A stretch of 64,000 nucleotides of DNA. Source: Meconema thalassinum. Its lineage: Eukaryota; Arthropoda; Insecta; Orthoptera; Tettigoniidae. The notes under the pieces were generated by a model, which had not been told where the DNA came from, ran no database searches, and saw nothing but the letters and a program-made list of their open reading frames with translations. The stretch lies in the NCBI GenBank assembly GCA_946902985.2, contig OX336389.2, positions 171,192,704-171,256,703 of the forward strand. Reading direction: 5' to 3'. Below are positions 9,583 through 19,506 of the stretch, one piece after another (position 1 is the stretch's first letter; the number at the start of each line of letters is the position of its first letter). The position numbers and the translations under genes are program-made.

Positions 9583-11415
9583 TCAGTTAATCAGATCCGA
9601 TCCAAGGGATTCTGTAGATGACACTAGAACAATTTTAGTTTTCCTAACTTCAGGTAATTCTTGAGAGCTATGCCTCTGCTGTGAAGGCCATTCGTCTTTA
9701 TTATCTGCAAGCCAAGATGGTCCCGATAACAAAAATGATGAATTTAACAGCTTCTCCGCGGTAACTCCTCTCGAGATCATATCTGCTGGGTTATGATGAG
9801 TAGAGACGTGCCGCCAACAATCAATATTTGTCAACTGTTGAATCTGCGACACTCGATTAGCGACGTATGTTTTCCACTGGTGTGGATGGCCCGAAATCCA
9901 TGTGGAGTCAGTCCAACAAAAACACTTGTCTTTAGTTACGTTTATGGATCTCGTGACTCTTTCGACCAACTGAGCAAGTAATACAGCACTGCATAGTTCT
10001 AATCTTGGTAAAGTTACTGAGCCTAATGACGCAACGCGAGACTTAGAACACAATAAGTGAACTGTTATTTTACCATCTCCTGTCTGAGATCTTACATAAA
10101 CACATGCGCCGTAAGCAATCTGAGACGCGTCACAAAATCCATGAATTTCATACTCCACAAATTCTACTGCCCTAACATGACGAGGCACTTTGAACTCCTT
10201 CAATTTAGCAATATCCTGCATATAACGAATCCATTTATTTTGAAGTTCTATTGTGAGAACGACGTCCCAATTCAAGTTCATTTGCCACAGTTGCTGGACG
10301 AAAATCTTACCCTTAATCAATACTGGGGTCAAAAACCCTAAGGGGTCAAATATTTTAGCCAGGTCTGATAGAATTATTCTTTTGTTTATCTGTGTCGAAC
10401 TGAAATCACTTCTCAACTCAAACTGAAAAGTGTCTGTGATGGGTTTCCAAGATAGCCCCAAAAGCTTCAAGTCTTCACCTTCATCTATCTTAATAACGTA
10501 CTTGGGATCTGTTTCGTGGTTAGAAATGCTCGATAGCACATTGGGCTCATTCAAACACCATTTTCTTAAGGTAAAACCCGCACTGGATAAAATATCTGAA
10601 ACACACTTGTGAGTGGTTCTTAAGCCGTCAGTTGATTCACAACCTGACATTAAATCGTCAACATATTCCTCCTTAGTGTCATTCGCCAATTGAGAGAGGC
10701 ATCTTGTGGCCAGGAAGGGTGCACATGACGTGCCATATGTGTCTGTTTTGAGACAATGTTTAAGCTCGTCCTTAGGGGACTCCCTCCACACGATACGCTG
10801 AAAGTCACTATGTGCAGGTTCTATGAGGACCTGCCGATACATTTTTTCTATGTCAGCGGTCAATACATAGCGATGCATGCGAAATCTAGCCAATATTGAA
10901 AATAAATCATCTTGAACGATCGGTCCTACTAATAACAAATCATTGAGGGATAATACAGAATCGCCCTTCGAGCTGCCATCAAATACCACGCGAGTGCGCG
11001 TTGTCAATGAATTACCCTTAAATACACAATGATGCGGAAGGTAATACTGTAGTGGTTTGTTTATCTCACTACTGGGAATTTCCTCCATATGATCCAGGTC
11101 AGTGTACTCTCTCATAAACTGTACGTACTCTGACTTGACTTGGGGCTGTCTTTCAAAACTCTTCTCTAGGCTGTGAAACCGTCTAATGGCCTCATTAACA
11201 TTGCTACCTAGCTGACTCGGGTCCTCCTTAAAGAGAAGTGGGACTATGAACCTACCCTGTGGATTCCGTCTGTGACCGTCAGTAAATAGTCGCTCACTAA
11301 TCTCCTGCTCGGAATGTCCTTGGCCAAGCAGTGCTTTCCCCGGCTCATTGAATATCTTACCTGACACAAAGAGGCAGGAAGAACTTATCTGCATGTCTTT
11401 CAGACAAACCAACAC
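9583..11415 (-). CDS. BEL/Pao reverse transcriptase-RNase H
   Basis: A long open frame of 610 residues. Motifs: YYLPHHCVFKGNS and RVVFDGSSK (RT motifs before the palm), LTADIEKMYRQV (first palm Asp), then TYGTSCAPFLATRCL, and EYVDDLMSG (the YVDD catalytic box) around residue 250. About 20 residues usually found between the last two are missing, a small internal deletion. The Peptidase_A17/RNase H-like part follows with VEYEIHGFCDASQIAYGACV and FCWTDSTWI. The frame is separated by a few bases from the protease frame upstream; in BEL elements gag and pol are normally one frame. Confidence 0.9.
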   Translation of the reverse strand: MLVCLKDMQISSSCLFVSGKIFNEPGKALLGQGHSEQEISERLFTDGHRRNPQGRFIVPLLFKEDPSQLGSNVNEAIRRFHSLEKSFERQPQVKSEYVQFMREYTDLDHMEEIPSSEINKPLQYYLPHHCVFKGNSLTTRTRVVFDGSSKGDSVLSLNDLLLVGPIVQDDLFSILARFRMHRYVLTADIEKMYRQVLIEPAHSDFQRIVWRESPKDELKHCLKTDTYGTSCAPFLATRCLSQLANDTKEEYVDDLMSGCESTDGLRTTHKCVSDILSSAGFTLRKWCLNEPNVLSSISNHETDPKYVIKIDEGEDLKLLGLSWKPITDTFQFELRSDFSSTQINKRIILSDLAKIFDPLGFLTPVLIKGKIFVQQLWQMNLNWDVVLTIELQNKWIRYMQDIAKLKEFKVPRHVRAVEFVEYEIHGFCDASQIAYGACVYVRSQTGDGKITVHLLCSKSRVASLGSVTLPRLELCSAVLLAQLVERVTRSINVTKDKCFCWTDSTWISGHPHQWKTYVANRVSQIQQLTNIDCWRHVSTHHNPADMISRGVTAEKLLNSSFLLSGPSWLADNKDEWPSQQRHSSQELPEVRKTKIVLVSSTESLGSDLIN

Positions 11416-11424
11416 TACCTGCTG

Positions 11425-11900
11425 CTACCCAGCCAAGAGCCGTGTTGCGAAACATCGGTAGTTTCCTTGAGAAGCTGTCGAGCTGAAATTGTTCTGCTCC
11501 AATGACACATTAAATTGAGGATCCGCAAGGTTTTCTAAAATAAACTCAGGGATACTCCAATCTGTGATGTTGATATTTTTACTGGGTAAGCACTGACCAG
11601 TAATTGAAGGTATTACGTGAAATGTCATCACTCGTTCAAAGGAACCGAACCGCGAAGATATCTTTGTTCTTACCACCGACCCCACCTTGATGGTAGTGTT
11701 ATGCAACACATGTATCGGAATATTAGTCTTTGTCTTTAACAATCGTAATTGATGAGCTAATTCCCTGGTTATGAAGTTGAGTTGCGAGCCGCTGTCTAAC
11801 ACAACCCGAGCATGACGGGTTTTTCCCTCTGAATTGTTGACATTCACTACTGCTGTCGACAACAATACATGAGAGGAAACATCATTGTTGTGATTGTGCA
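11425..11900 (-). pseudogene. BEL/Pao aspartic protease region
   Basis: The minus frame after the SINE junction reads LHNHNNDVSSHVLLSTAVVN and then ARVVLDSGSQLNFI, the LDSGS active site of the DUF1758 retropepsin of BEL/Pao elements. The segment ends at a stop at 11425, just before the RT frame. The frame upstream of 11901 (to 12135) is SINE sequence, not protease. Confidence 0.85.
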
Positions 11901-11901
11901 A

Positions 11902-12246
11902 TTTTTTTTTTTTTTTTAGCGTATGGCTTTTAGTGCCGGGAGTGTCCGAGGACATGTTCGGCTCGCCAGTTTTGTAGCTGCTTCGAGACGGACACCCAAT
12001 GGGTGAGCTACAAGTACCGTTGGGGAGGGAAGGAGGGAAGTTGGAATGTAAGGACGAGGAGTTGGAAGGTAGCGGCTGTGGCCTATAGTTAGGGACCAAC
12101 CCCGGCATTTGCCTGGAAGGAAGATGGGAAACCACAGAAGACCATCTTCAAGGTTGCCGGCGGGGGGATTCGAACCTCCTCGCCTCCCGGATGTGAGCGA
12201 CTGCCATCAGTCATGCCGTAACCACCACGGCTAACTCACCCGGTTG
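11902..12246 (-). repeat. tRNA-derived SINE inserted in BEL gag
   Basis: Minus orientation. The head near 12150-12240 reads GTTAGCCGTGGTGGTTACGG with a box B GAGGTTCGAATCC. The tail GCGTATGGCTTTTAGTGCCG leads, with an A-run, to 11902. The 8-bp duplication TTGTGCAA flanks it (11894-11901 and 12247-12254). It separates gag from protease in the BEL element, so that copy was inactivated or the SINE came later. Confidence 0.8.
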
Positions 12247-13592
12247 TTGTGCAATGAAACAGCATTACTACTATGTTGCTCATTAAGGGGGGACAATGAA
12301 GTATTATTGGACACAATACTCTTGTTTGAAGTCTGACTATTAATGTGGTTCGGTGACCCTTGGTCCCTGTGAAGCAAGGTGTTGTGTTTATCCTTGCACA
12401 GCTTACAACATGAACAAGTGCACTCGTTAGCGAAGTGATTTCCAGACAGGCAATTAACACAGAGCTTATGCTTCTTGATCTCCCACCATCTGTCATAAAC
12501 ACACATAGAAGTGAATGTTTTGCATCTGAATATGGGATGTTCTTCAGTGCAAAGCGGGCATTTCTGATTTTTCTGTGAAATGAAACAATTTTTCCCTGGG
12601 TTCGTGAATGGCCTCTGTTTGAAACCAGACGCATTCGGTTTAGATGAAATGCCTACCTGCTTCAGCTGTTTTGAGTGAGCACAGTTCTTGGTTTCGATCG
12701 ATTCCAATGCATTACATGTTTCGAGTAGAAATTTGTCCAGTGTCTGATATGAAGGTAGATCAAAAGTTGGTAACGAGGTTTCCCATTTTTTTAATGTTTC
12801 AGCGTCAAATCTGCTTGTTATTAAATGTATCAAAATGGCATCTAATTGTTCTTCACAAGACAGACCAAGCGCTGATAGCGACTGTATGTGCCTTCTGAAG
12901 CCGTCATACAAGTCTCTTAATGCCTTGGAAGATTCTACTTCTATTTTGTTTGTCTGAAGGACCGAATTAATGTGGGAGGAAACAATTGCTCGCCGGTTAT
13001 TGAACCTTTCATTTAACAGGTTCCACGCTATGTCGTAATTCGCTGCAGATATTTCTAGAGACTGTAACACGCCTGCCGCCCTGCCTGATAGCACTGATTT
13101 TAGGTTATGAAATTTCTGTATTTTTGACAAATTTGCATCTTCATGAATGAGATTCTTAAAGGTATCGGCAAAATTAGGCCATTCTAAATAATCGCCTGCG
13201 AATGTAGGTAAACTTATTTGAGGCAGTTTAACTGAACGTGTTTGCGAACTGGAAGTTGATTCACCAATAGAATCACTTAGCGAAGTTGCTGACTTGGAAA
13301 TTGCACTGTTTATGGATCTTATAAGACCAGATGTTTTGAAGGATTGCTCCTCAAAGTCGGAGCGATAAGATTCTTGTTCTGCTTGAAATGATGCATCCTC
13401 TTTCAAATCCTCTATTTGTGATTGAACTGTTTCATATTCTTCCCAGATTTTTGATAAGTGAGCCCGTCGATCTTCCAACTGATCTACGTCCTTAGATTGA
13501 GAATCTAATTTCTCTACGAAGCCTTGTATGCGAGATAAGCTAGCCTTTAACCTACCCCTTTTGCTACACAGTGATTTTATCTTTTGTTCCAT
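12247..13592 (-). CDS. BEL/Pao Gag, interrupted near its C-terminus
   Basis: The open frame of 453 residues stops shortly after entering the SINE. An N-terminal coiled coil (LEDRRAHLSKIWEEYETVQ, residues 35-60) is followed by the DUF1759 capsid-like domain with LPTFAGDYLEWPNFADTF (about 125-145) and LQTNKIEVESSKALRDLYDG. The C-terminal zinc region has several Cys/His clusters: CPLCTEEHPIFRC (about 345) and KLCVNCLSGNHFANEC (about 375). The ATG at 13590-13592 is the first Met in frame and lies about 450 bp after the 5' LTR. Confidence 0.9.
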
Positions 13593-14018
13593 TTTTCACT
13601 AGCAATTCCCAATAAACTGCTGAATGATATAAAATCACAATAGACCAAATGCATATACGTAAAAGAACGACAAAACGAAAAGACAAATACCTAACATAGT
13701 TACATAATACAAATATGAACTCCTGGTTTTGTTTCAAAGAGTTGCGGGAAAACTGCATACAAATAACATACAGTTTTACGGGCGAAATCATGTGCGATCA
13801 CTAGCAATACCAATACATTGCAAGTACAAACAAACAGTTTTGAATGGAGAAACAAAGGAATGCATATGAGTCACAAGGAATAATTAAGGATGATCGGTGA
13901 CGACGATGAATTCTGTTGTCCAGTAGTCGCCATGCTGGTAACCACCCACGCCATTTGTGAGAAGCCATGCTGTCTTTGGATCACACGAGTTCAATTTTCA
14001 CTGTTTCCCTTGCCATAT

Positions 14019-14037
14019 CATCCGGCCCGGAGGACCA
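14019..14037 (-). promoter_or_regulatory. BEL/Pao primer-binding site
   Basis: On the minus strand TGGTCCTCCGGGCCGG follows the 5' LTR after about 7 nt, in the expected place; TGG pairs with a tRNA 3' CCA. Confidence 0.65.
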
Positions 14038-14044
14038 AAACTTA

Positions 14045-14299
14045 TGTCGAATACATAGAATAAGATGTGGTGGACTGTATAAAGAAATATATTTTATATT
14101 GTATGTACATGATTAAACACTGAACAAGTACAGTAGATATTACATGCGTGCGATGACATCATGTCCGGTAGCCAATGCTACCTGCTTGCTAGTGAGGGTG
14201 CTGTGGAACGCAGGTAAGAACACGACCCTTGGGTCAACAACCCTCCAGCAGGGGAACCAACTGTCATTAAGAGTATGTACAGTGCCAGAGTTGCCAACA
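14045..14299 (-). repeat. BEL/Pao 5' LTR
   Basis: 255 bp, TGTTGGC...TCGACA on the minus strand; pairs with 7760-8007. The duplicated target ATAAG follows directly at 14300. Confidence 0.88.
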
Positions 14300-14567
14300 A
14301 TAAGTATGGCGTCTGCCTTGCCACATACGGCTGCAAATCACGCTAACTGGTACAAGAACTACCAATATTCCTTCCTCAGAATTTCTTTAAAATAAATAAT
14401 TATTTATTTCGATAGGGAAGGATAGTTTCGTGTTTCAGATTTGAGTTGGCTGCACTATCGAGGATGCGTACGCAACAATGACATGCTGTCTTGTCGAAAT
14501 ACACCGTTTAAAAGCACATTTGATCGACAGGTTGTTTTGTTGGTTGTGGGCATTTTAAGCCAGAAAA

Positions 14568-15120
14568 ATGAGTGATCTTGTTGATTTAAGTGAAGCAGTT
14601 ATAGCATTCGTGGACTGTAATACTATTTTTGATGTTCCAAATACGGAGGGAAGAACAGAAACGGCAGAAGTAGTGGGAGAAATAGTGCAAGTTGAAGTAG
14701 TTTAACCCGTTAATATTGGAGTTGAAAACAACTTCTTACGTCTGGTTAGAACACCAACATGCCAAAGGATCAAACCAAATAGCGTTGACACTTCTTCACA
14801 AACTGGCCAGCATAAATGTTTAAGGTGCAAAATATTTCGTTTATTCTCTGATGGCTGTGGGGGTCAGAACAAAAACAATACTATGATCAGCATGCTATCT
14901 CACTGGGTACTGCTAGAAGCTCCCGCATGTCTAGAGGAAATACAGCTATGGTTGCCAATTGTGGGCCGCTCTTTTATCTCACCTGACAGAGTTTTTGGAA
15001 ATATTGAACGGCAACTTGGCAAAGTGAGTGTCTTTGAAAATCCTTCCGGATACATCAAGCACAGTGAGAAATTTGCGACAGTAGTTCGCCAGGAACAAGA
15101 TGAATGTTCTGTTAGGGATT
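14568..15120 (+). pseudogene. DUF7869-like transposon protein, copy 1 remnant
   Basis: One reading frame runs from ATG 14568 (MSDLVDLSEAVIAFVD) to TAG 15118, broken by a TAA at 14703-14705. After an acidic N-terminus and a short Cys pair (HKCLRCK) it jumps straight into FSDGCGGQNKNN, then WLPIVGRSFISPDRVFG and a GYIKHSE tail. These match the core of the copy 2 protein (51529-52005), so several hundred residues between the N-terminus and the core are deleted in frame. The GCGGQNKN motif corresponds to the DNCAGQNKN motif of DUF7869 proteins (from memory), possibly an RNase H-like active-site strand. The TAG at 15118 probably replaced a Trp codon (RDW in the relative). Confidence 0.6.
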
Positions 15121-15389
15121 AGAAAGTGTATATGGATGGCATGGTAAAAAAAATCCTTGTAGTAAGCATTTCCAATTCCAAAAAGCGATGAAAATCGTGT
15201 TCGGAATTATTGGCAAAACAAACAAAAAATAACATGTCTGGTCCGAGGGGAGCCGTTCTAAAATTTTGAGGTTGGTGAGGGAAAGAGCATCATGAAAACT
15301 GGAACGATTATTAACAAACGTCTGGGTCCCTCGCCAATACCAGTAGGTGTTGCACTCAAAGAAACTTAACTACAAGACGTCTGACGGCT

Positions 15390-15556
15390 TTTAGAGCTGT
15401 ATTTCGGTGAAAAACTGGCCAGCAAATGGCAACCTAAAATTCTTCAGTGAGGTCTTCCAGGAGCAAGAAGCCATTCGCAACCGAGCTCAAGAGGAAGAAG
15501 ACGAAGAACCAGCAGATTTTGAGCAGATGGACGGTGTCGTGGATGACCTGACTTAA
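15390..15556 (+). pseudogene. C-terminal tail of the DUF7869-like protein, copy 1
   Basis: In a different frame the segment ends with LKFFSEVFQEQEAIRNRAQ, an acidic EEEDEEPADFEQ stretch and a stop. It parallels the copy 2 tail (ELQYYGEVLSRTEESVPAED). Frame shifts between 15120 and 15440 separate it from the core. Confidence 0.5.
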
Positions 15557-16085
15557 CTTAAGTGCCATTTTTTCTTGTTTTGTGCACTTTCTTAATTTGT
15601 AAATTTTTATGCTGTCTGAATGACATTGCACGGTGTTTAAGAGGTATTTTTTTACAATTATTATTTTCTTTTTCTGGCACCCGACGTGGTCTATTTTTTC
15701 AAAATATATTTTTCCTAATAAACCAAATAGAAACTAAAATAGTTCTTTATTAAAAATCTCATCCAAATGGCATTCATAAAAATAAAATAGCGGGTTTTGC
15801 AACCTAAGTTTCATTAACGACTCTCGTCGTCACGGGTGCAAATGTCGTTAACTGCACAATATGTGTGCAAAAACCGCTAAGTCAATATTTTAATTTATAA
15901 TTTAAGACAGAAGATCCAACCGTAGATTTCACAGATTTTAACTGAATAATAAATGTTTTTATGTCGATTTTCAGGGGTAAGAAATATGGTATTAGCTTAA
16001 ATAGTTTGGTCGTAGCAGTTTTTCGTCATTTACTCGGTTTCGTTTATAATGCACTTAGCGGCCTTTGCAAACGGACTACTCAATT

Positions 16086-16170
16086 CAAACAATATGGGAA
16101 TGTGACAAATGCAGCCTACCTCTGTGTCGAGTAGGATGCTTCCACCAGTATCACCAAGAGAGGGGGGTGG
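16086..16170 (+). pseudogene. piggyBac transposase C-terminal zinc finger, right piece
   Basis: The plus frame reads WECDKCSLPLCRVGCFHQYH, the C-x2-C-x4-LC-x3-CF-x2-YH finger that ends piggyBac transposases. It starts just after the AATT duplication and continues the frame left at 7510. A stop follows after a few residues. Confidence 0.8.
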
Positions 16171-16338
16171 AGGTTTAATACATTATGGTCAGTCGTTTTC
16201 ATTATATTAAACTTTTTCTGAAACAATATACTTAAGTTCATTTCTTTCTAAATAATAGGGTAAAACATGGATATAGGCAGCCTGAAAATGTGGGCAGGAA
16301 AGGGTTAAAGACATTCTAAAATACCCTGTATCTACCGA

Positions 16339-16443
16339 TTGCTCAAATATTCGTAAAAAAAAAAAAAAAAAAAACATCCTCCCCCCCCATACCCTGAATA
16401 TACTGGTTTGTGTTATACAATATTATTTTGCGCCTCCCAAAGC
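16339..16443 (+). repeat. 105-bp direct repeat, copy 1
   Basis: Starts TTGCTCAAATATTCGT, contains an A run and a C run, and ends TTTTGCGCCTCCCAAAG. A second copy lies at 17845-17945. Copy 1 begins 35 bp after the piggyBac TTAA. Identity unknown. Confidence 0.7.
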
Positions 16444-16619
16444 TCACTTGTTAACTTCTAGGCATGAAATATAATCCTTTTTTGCCTGGCAGGGTACTGA
16501 GTTATCATAAGGAAACTAGTAAAAATATTAATGGGTAAATAATTGGTGATCCCTCTTAGATAATAACAAAACATAACAATATTTTTTCCATATAAAACTA
16601 GTTTATACGATAAAAATGA

Positions 16620-17760
16620 TGTATCAAATATTAATTTGGAGCTCTAATTAATTTATGGTTCTCTCTGCCTCTAATCACACCACGTTGTGAACTAAATACA
16701 GCCTTTCTTGTGCCCAGAAAAATAACATAACACCCCTCCAAATTTTCATTATAATCAGAAAAGTTGTATAGAGCACACCAATCCCAGTTAGATGATATTG
16801 ACTCCCAGAATCCAACCCCCATCTAACCATTCAGTTTTTGAATATGAAATAGACTGACAGGTTTCCTCAATTAGATGTATTATTTCTTAATTTAGTGTAA
16901 ACATTTATTAATGCCACCAATATTTTTAGATATACTGTATACAGTCAATCTTTAGAAAAATAATATAACTATCCCTAAATTTTCATAAAGATCAGAACAG
17001 ATGTTTTGTTCTTTAACCTCAAAGCACCCCCAGTCGATCCTTCGACATGAAATTGAATTTACACTGTGCTTTCTTTAACTTGCTATAACAAAATTTTAAG
17101 AACATTGAAGAAACATATTGAGTAAATAAAATGGGTCAATTAGCAATATACAGTATTGATAAAAATTCAAAACATATGATTCCCTGGACCACCTCGTGGC
17201 GCTGTGGCTAGCATGGTTGGCTGTCACCCCCGAGGTACCGGGTTCGATCCCTGGTTCTGCCAAGAATTTAAAAGTCTTGGTATGGTCTGGTACGGGGTCT
17301 CCCAGCCTCATGATGCAAAATGGGAACCTGCCAGATGCTATGGCAGGAGGAGGAGTGGAAAGGAACTGGCCACTCTACCACGCGCAAACTCTGGCTCAGG
17401 ATGCCTGGTTAGTGATCCCTTGACAAAGTCAAGGGCTCTAATTCAGGTCGCCTAAGTCCCTGGAGGGGATATGGCGCTCTAGATGATTCCCTGTGAAATA
17501 CGTTTAAAACTTTCAAATGATGAATCATGCCATAGCCTGCAATACTCAATTGTTCAGATTAATTAACAGTCTCTGTGCCTTGAACACCTAAATATGTTTT
17601 AATAAATCAGCATTTCCTGTGCCATGAAAAATAATATAACCATACCAGCAATCCCAGTCAGGCAATTTAGACTCCCAGTCCCAATATGTAGGCAAGAAAT
17701 AACAGCTAGTTAATGTCCTGACTACATTGAAAAAAGCTTAACATGAAGTATAACATAAAT
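16620..17760 (+). repeat. Diverged tandem-like repeat (about 230 bp period)
   Basis: Three loosely matching units can be followed by the phrase AAAAATAAyATAACnnnCC then TTTTCATnAnnATCAGAA and CCCAGT: near 16720, 16955 and 17625. Lengths vary and the third is split from the others by a SINE. It may be an old satellite or tandemly repeated UTR. No coding capacity. Confidence 0.45.
17187..17482 (+). repeat. tRNA-derived SINE with 11-bp duplication
   Basis: Head has a box A-like GGCGCTGTGGCTAGCATGG and box B GGGTTCGATCCC (17238-17253). It is flanked by ATGATTCCCTG (17176-17186 and 17483-17493). Short frames crossing it are not genes. Confidence 0.85.
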
Positions 17761-17844
17761 TTCTGATGCATGTCAGACCAATCAACTTTAACATCTTGAA
17801 GGCTAGAGACGACACACTCCTGGCAGGAGCTGTGGCCTTCATTC

Positions 17845-17945
17845 CACATTGCTCAAATATTCGTAAAAAAAAAAAAAATCCCCCCCCCCCCCATACTCTG
17901 AATATACTGGTTTGTGTTATACAATATTATTTTGCGCCTCCCGAA
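17845..17945 (+). repeat. 105-bp direct repeat, copy 2
   Basis: Same sequence as 16339-16443 apart from run lengths and a few substitutions. It directly precedes the 5' region of the LINE that starts at about 17946. Confidence 0.7.
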
Positions 17946-18327
17946 GCGCAGTCCCTTCCTCCCCACTACATTTGGGAAATCTCGTCATGGCATCAGTAAT
18001 GGCCTAAGGGGCCCCAGGAATTAACCTGGGAGGAGTCATTGTGACTCTGGGCAAATGGGAGTGTAATGCGTTGTTGCTAGTCAGCTACAACAGTAATATT
18101 TTGGATTCAGCAAGAGAATCCAACTAGCCTCTTTCACTCCAACTCCAGCATGTAACCTACAAGAGGTGCCCCCTGATAAGACTAGCAACTCAGTGGAAGG
18201 TTGGGTAACCAATCCCAGCGGGAAGCTGGGTCGGCAAGCAGATCAGTGCTGGGGACTCCAAGGCTCACAACCTTGGTAGTACTTTGGCCGGTGCGGGATA
18301 TTATCGGCCCCAATCTACATCAAAAGC

Positions 18328-19211
18328 ATGGCGGAAAGGTCAGCAGAAGCTACTACGCTAGGTGGTAACGAATCCACTGTCGCCTTGGACGACGCATGCA
18401 GGCCTTCGGACTCTGGGGAGCCTGCACCAATATGCTTGGAGGTATCGGAGACTCCACGAAAGATTAAACACAAACGCCCAAACTTCTTTGCCACTTTTAA
18501 TGTAAATTCCCTCCTGAAGGTTGGTAAATTAAAACTAAAAAATACCTTACACCAACGTAAAATACTAATTGCGTCGATTCAGGAAACAAGAGTTACAGAT
18601 GAGCATGCCTTCGAATCAGAGGGATTCAGGATTTTTAAAGGTAAAACTGGCAAACGAGTGGTAAAAACTACCCCTCATCTAGGCACAGGATTTGTTGTCA
18701 ACAAGAAGATTCTGTTTTCAATCACAGACTTCAACTCCCCGAACAGCCTTGTCTCTATTCTTTCATTCCGAAGCACAAATAGGCTAAGGAATACGCCATA
18801 GTAAACGTCCATGCACCAATCAACCAGGCAAATAAGACAGATCCAGAAAAAGCAGATCAATTCTGGGAAGAACTAGAAGATATTATCTCTTCAAGTTCAA
18901 GACAAACACACCATTATTCTGTATGGAGATTTTAATGCCCAGCTTGGTAAAGAAAGGAAATTCCAGAGCATTGTAGGAAACTATCTGGCTCATAAAAGAA
19001 CAAACCGCAATGGAGAGACTCGTTGAACTGTATAGGGTGTTCAATCTCGTACTGAAATCAACTGCTTTCAAGTATTTGCCTAGAAAACAGAAGACTTGGA
19101 CATCTCCAAATCCGAACCTTGGAGAATTTCAAATTGACCGCGTTGCCATCACCCAGAAAGCACAACGAGAGATCCAGAATGTAAATGTTCTGATGAGTGC
19201 CCGACTTGATT
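18328..19211 (+). pseudogene. LINE A APE-type endonuclease
   Basis: From ATG 18328 the frame reads a hydrophilic N-terminus, then FFATFNVNSLLKVGKLK (Asn of the first endonuclease motif) and IASIQETRVTDE (the catalytic Glu motif). GTGFVVNKKI follows. A shift at about 18795 changes frame; later pieces read VNVHAPINQ and LYGDFNAQLG (the GDFNA motif), then a dense run of stops up to 19211. The coding sequence breaks off in SARLD, where the family has the DSDH motif. Confidence 0.7.
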
Positions 19212-19309
19212 TATTTTTTATTTTTATTTTATTTTCATACAGAGGATGTCCTAGAGGGCAAGGCCCTATAGTAGGACTATACATTGTTATATATAAGGAA
19301 TATTAAATA

Positions 19310-19430
19310 TTATTTAACACACAAAAACAAAGTTGCAATGTATTTACAATGACAGAAAGTTATATTATTTAACATACAAAAACAAAGTTACAAAGTATTT
19401 TACAATGACAGAAATTTACTATTCAAAGTT
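19310..19430 (-). repeat. Two-unit tandem repeat in the CR1-like 3' UTR
   Basis: A unit of about 55 bp with ACAAAAACAAAGTT and TTTACAATGACAGAAA occurs twice in a row. Tandem 3' UTR repeats are common in CR1-type LINEs. Confidence 0.6.
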
Positions 19431-19506
19431 TTATTAAGTTTATAAATTAGGAAGTATCAGAGTGTAAGTTAGTTGTGAAGATTTGTTTGCAGGCTTTTTA
19501 AAATTT

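Larger units (their letters stand above)
7760..14299 (-). mobile_element. BEL/Pao LTR retrotransposon
   Basis: A nearly complete minus-strand copy: LTRs at both ends, a 5-bp target duplication ATAAG (7755-7759 and 14300-14304), a primer-binding site, gag, aspartic protease, RT/RNase H and integrase in BEL order. It is 6.54 kb. The LTRs differ by about six substitutions and three small indels over 250 bp, so the insertion is fairly young. It sits inside DUF7869-like copy 1. Confidence 0.9.
7515..16081 (+). mobile_element. DUF7869-like DNA transposon, copy 1 (deletion derivative)
   Basis: Ends are an imperfect terminal inverted repeat: left GAGTAGCCCAGATGCAAAGG then CCGCTAAGTGCA (7515-7546), right its complement (about 16050-16081). 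It is flanked by AATT on both sides (7511-7514 and 16082-16085). The AATT is a true 4-bp target duplication, because removing the element and one AATT restores the piggyBac frame. Without the BEL insertion it is about 2.02 kb. The terminal core CCGCTAAGT recurs inside the element near 7684, 7742 and 15873, probably as transposase-binding sites (inference). Its protein remnant is listed separately. Confidence 0.75.
7180..16304 (+). mobile_element. piggyBac element 1, 5'-truncated, interrupted
   Basis: The right end is AGGG (16301-16304) followed by TTAA (16305-16308), the expected piggyBac terminus and target site; read from outside the repeat starts CCCTTTCC. The left end is lost where it meets the gypsy gag-protease near 7180. 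Two coding pieces flank a foreign insertion at 7515-16081. Removing that insertion and one copy of AATT brings the pieces into register. Confidence 0.8.

Noticed and set aside
12130..12246. tRNA gene on the minus strand
   Set aside because: Part of the SINE inside BEL gag, with a tail and an 8-bp duplication.
17196..17455. Overlapping short frames at 17.2-17.45 kb
   Set aside because: They cross a SINE with a clear target duplication and include its tRNA-like box B.
16339..17945. A TRIM-like mini LTR element using the 105-bp repeats as LTRs
   Set aside because: Repeat ends are not TG...CA, no primer-binding site and no flanking duplication were seen.
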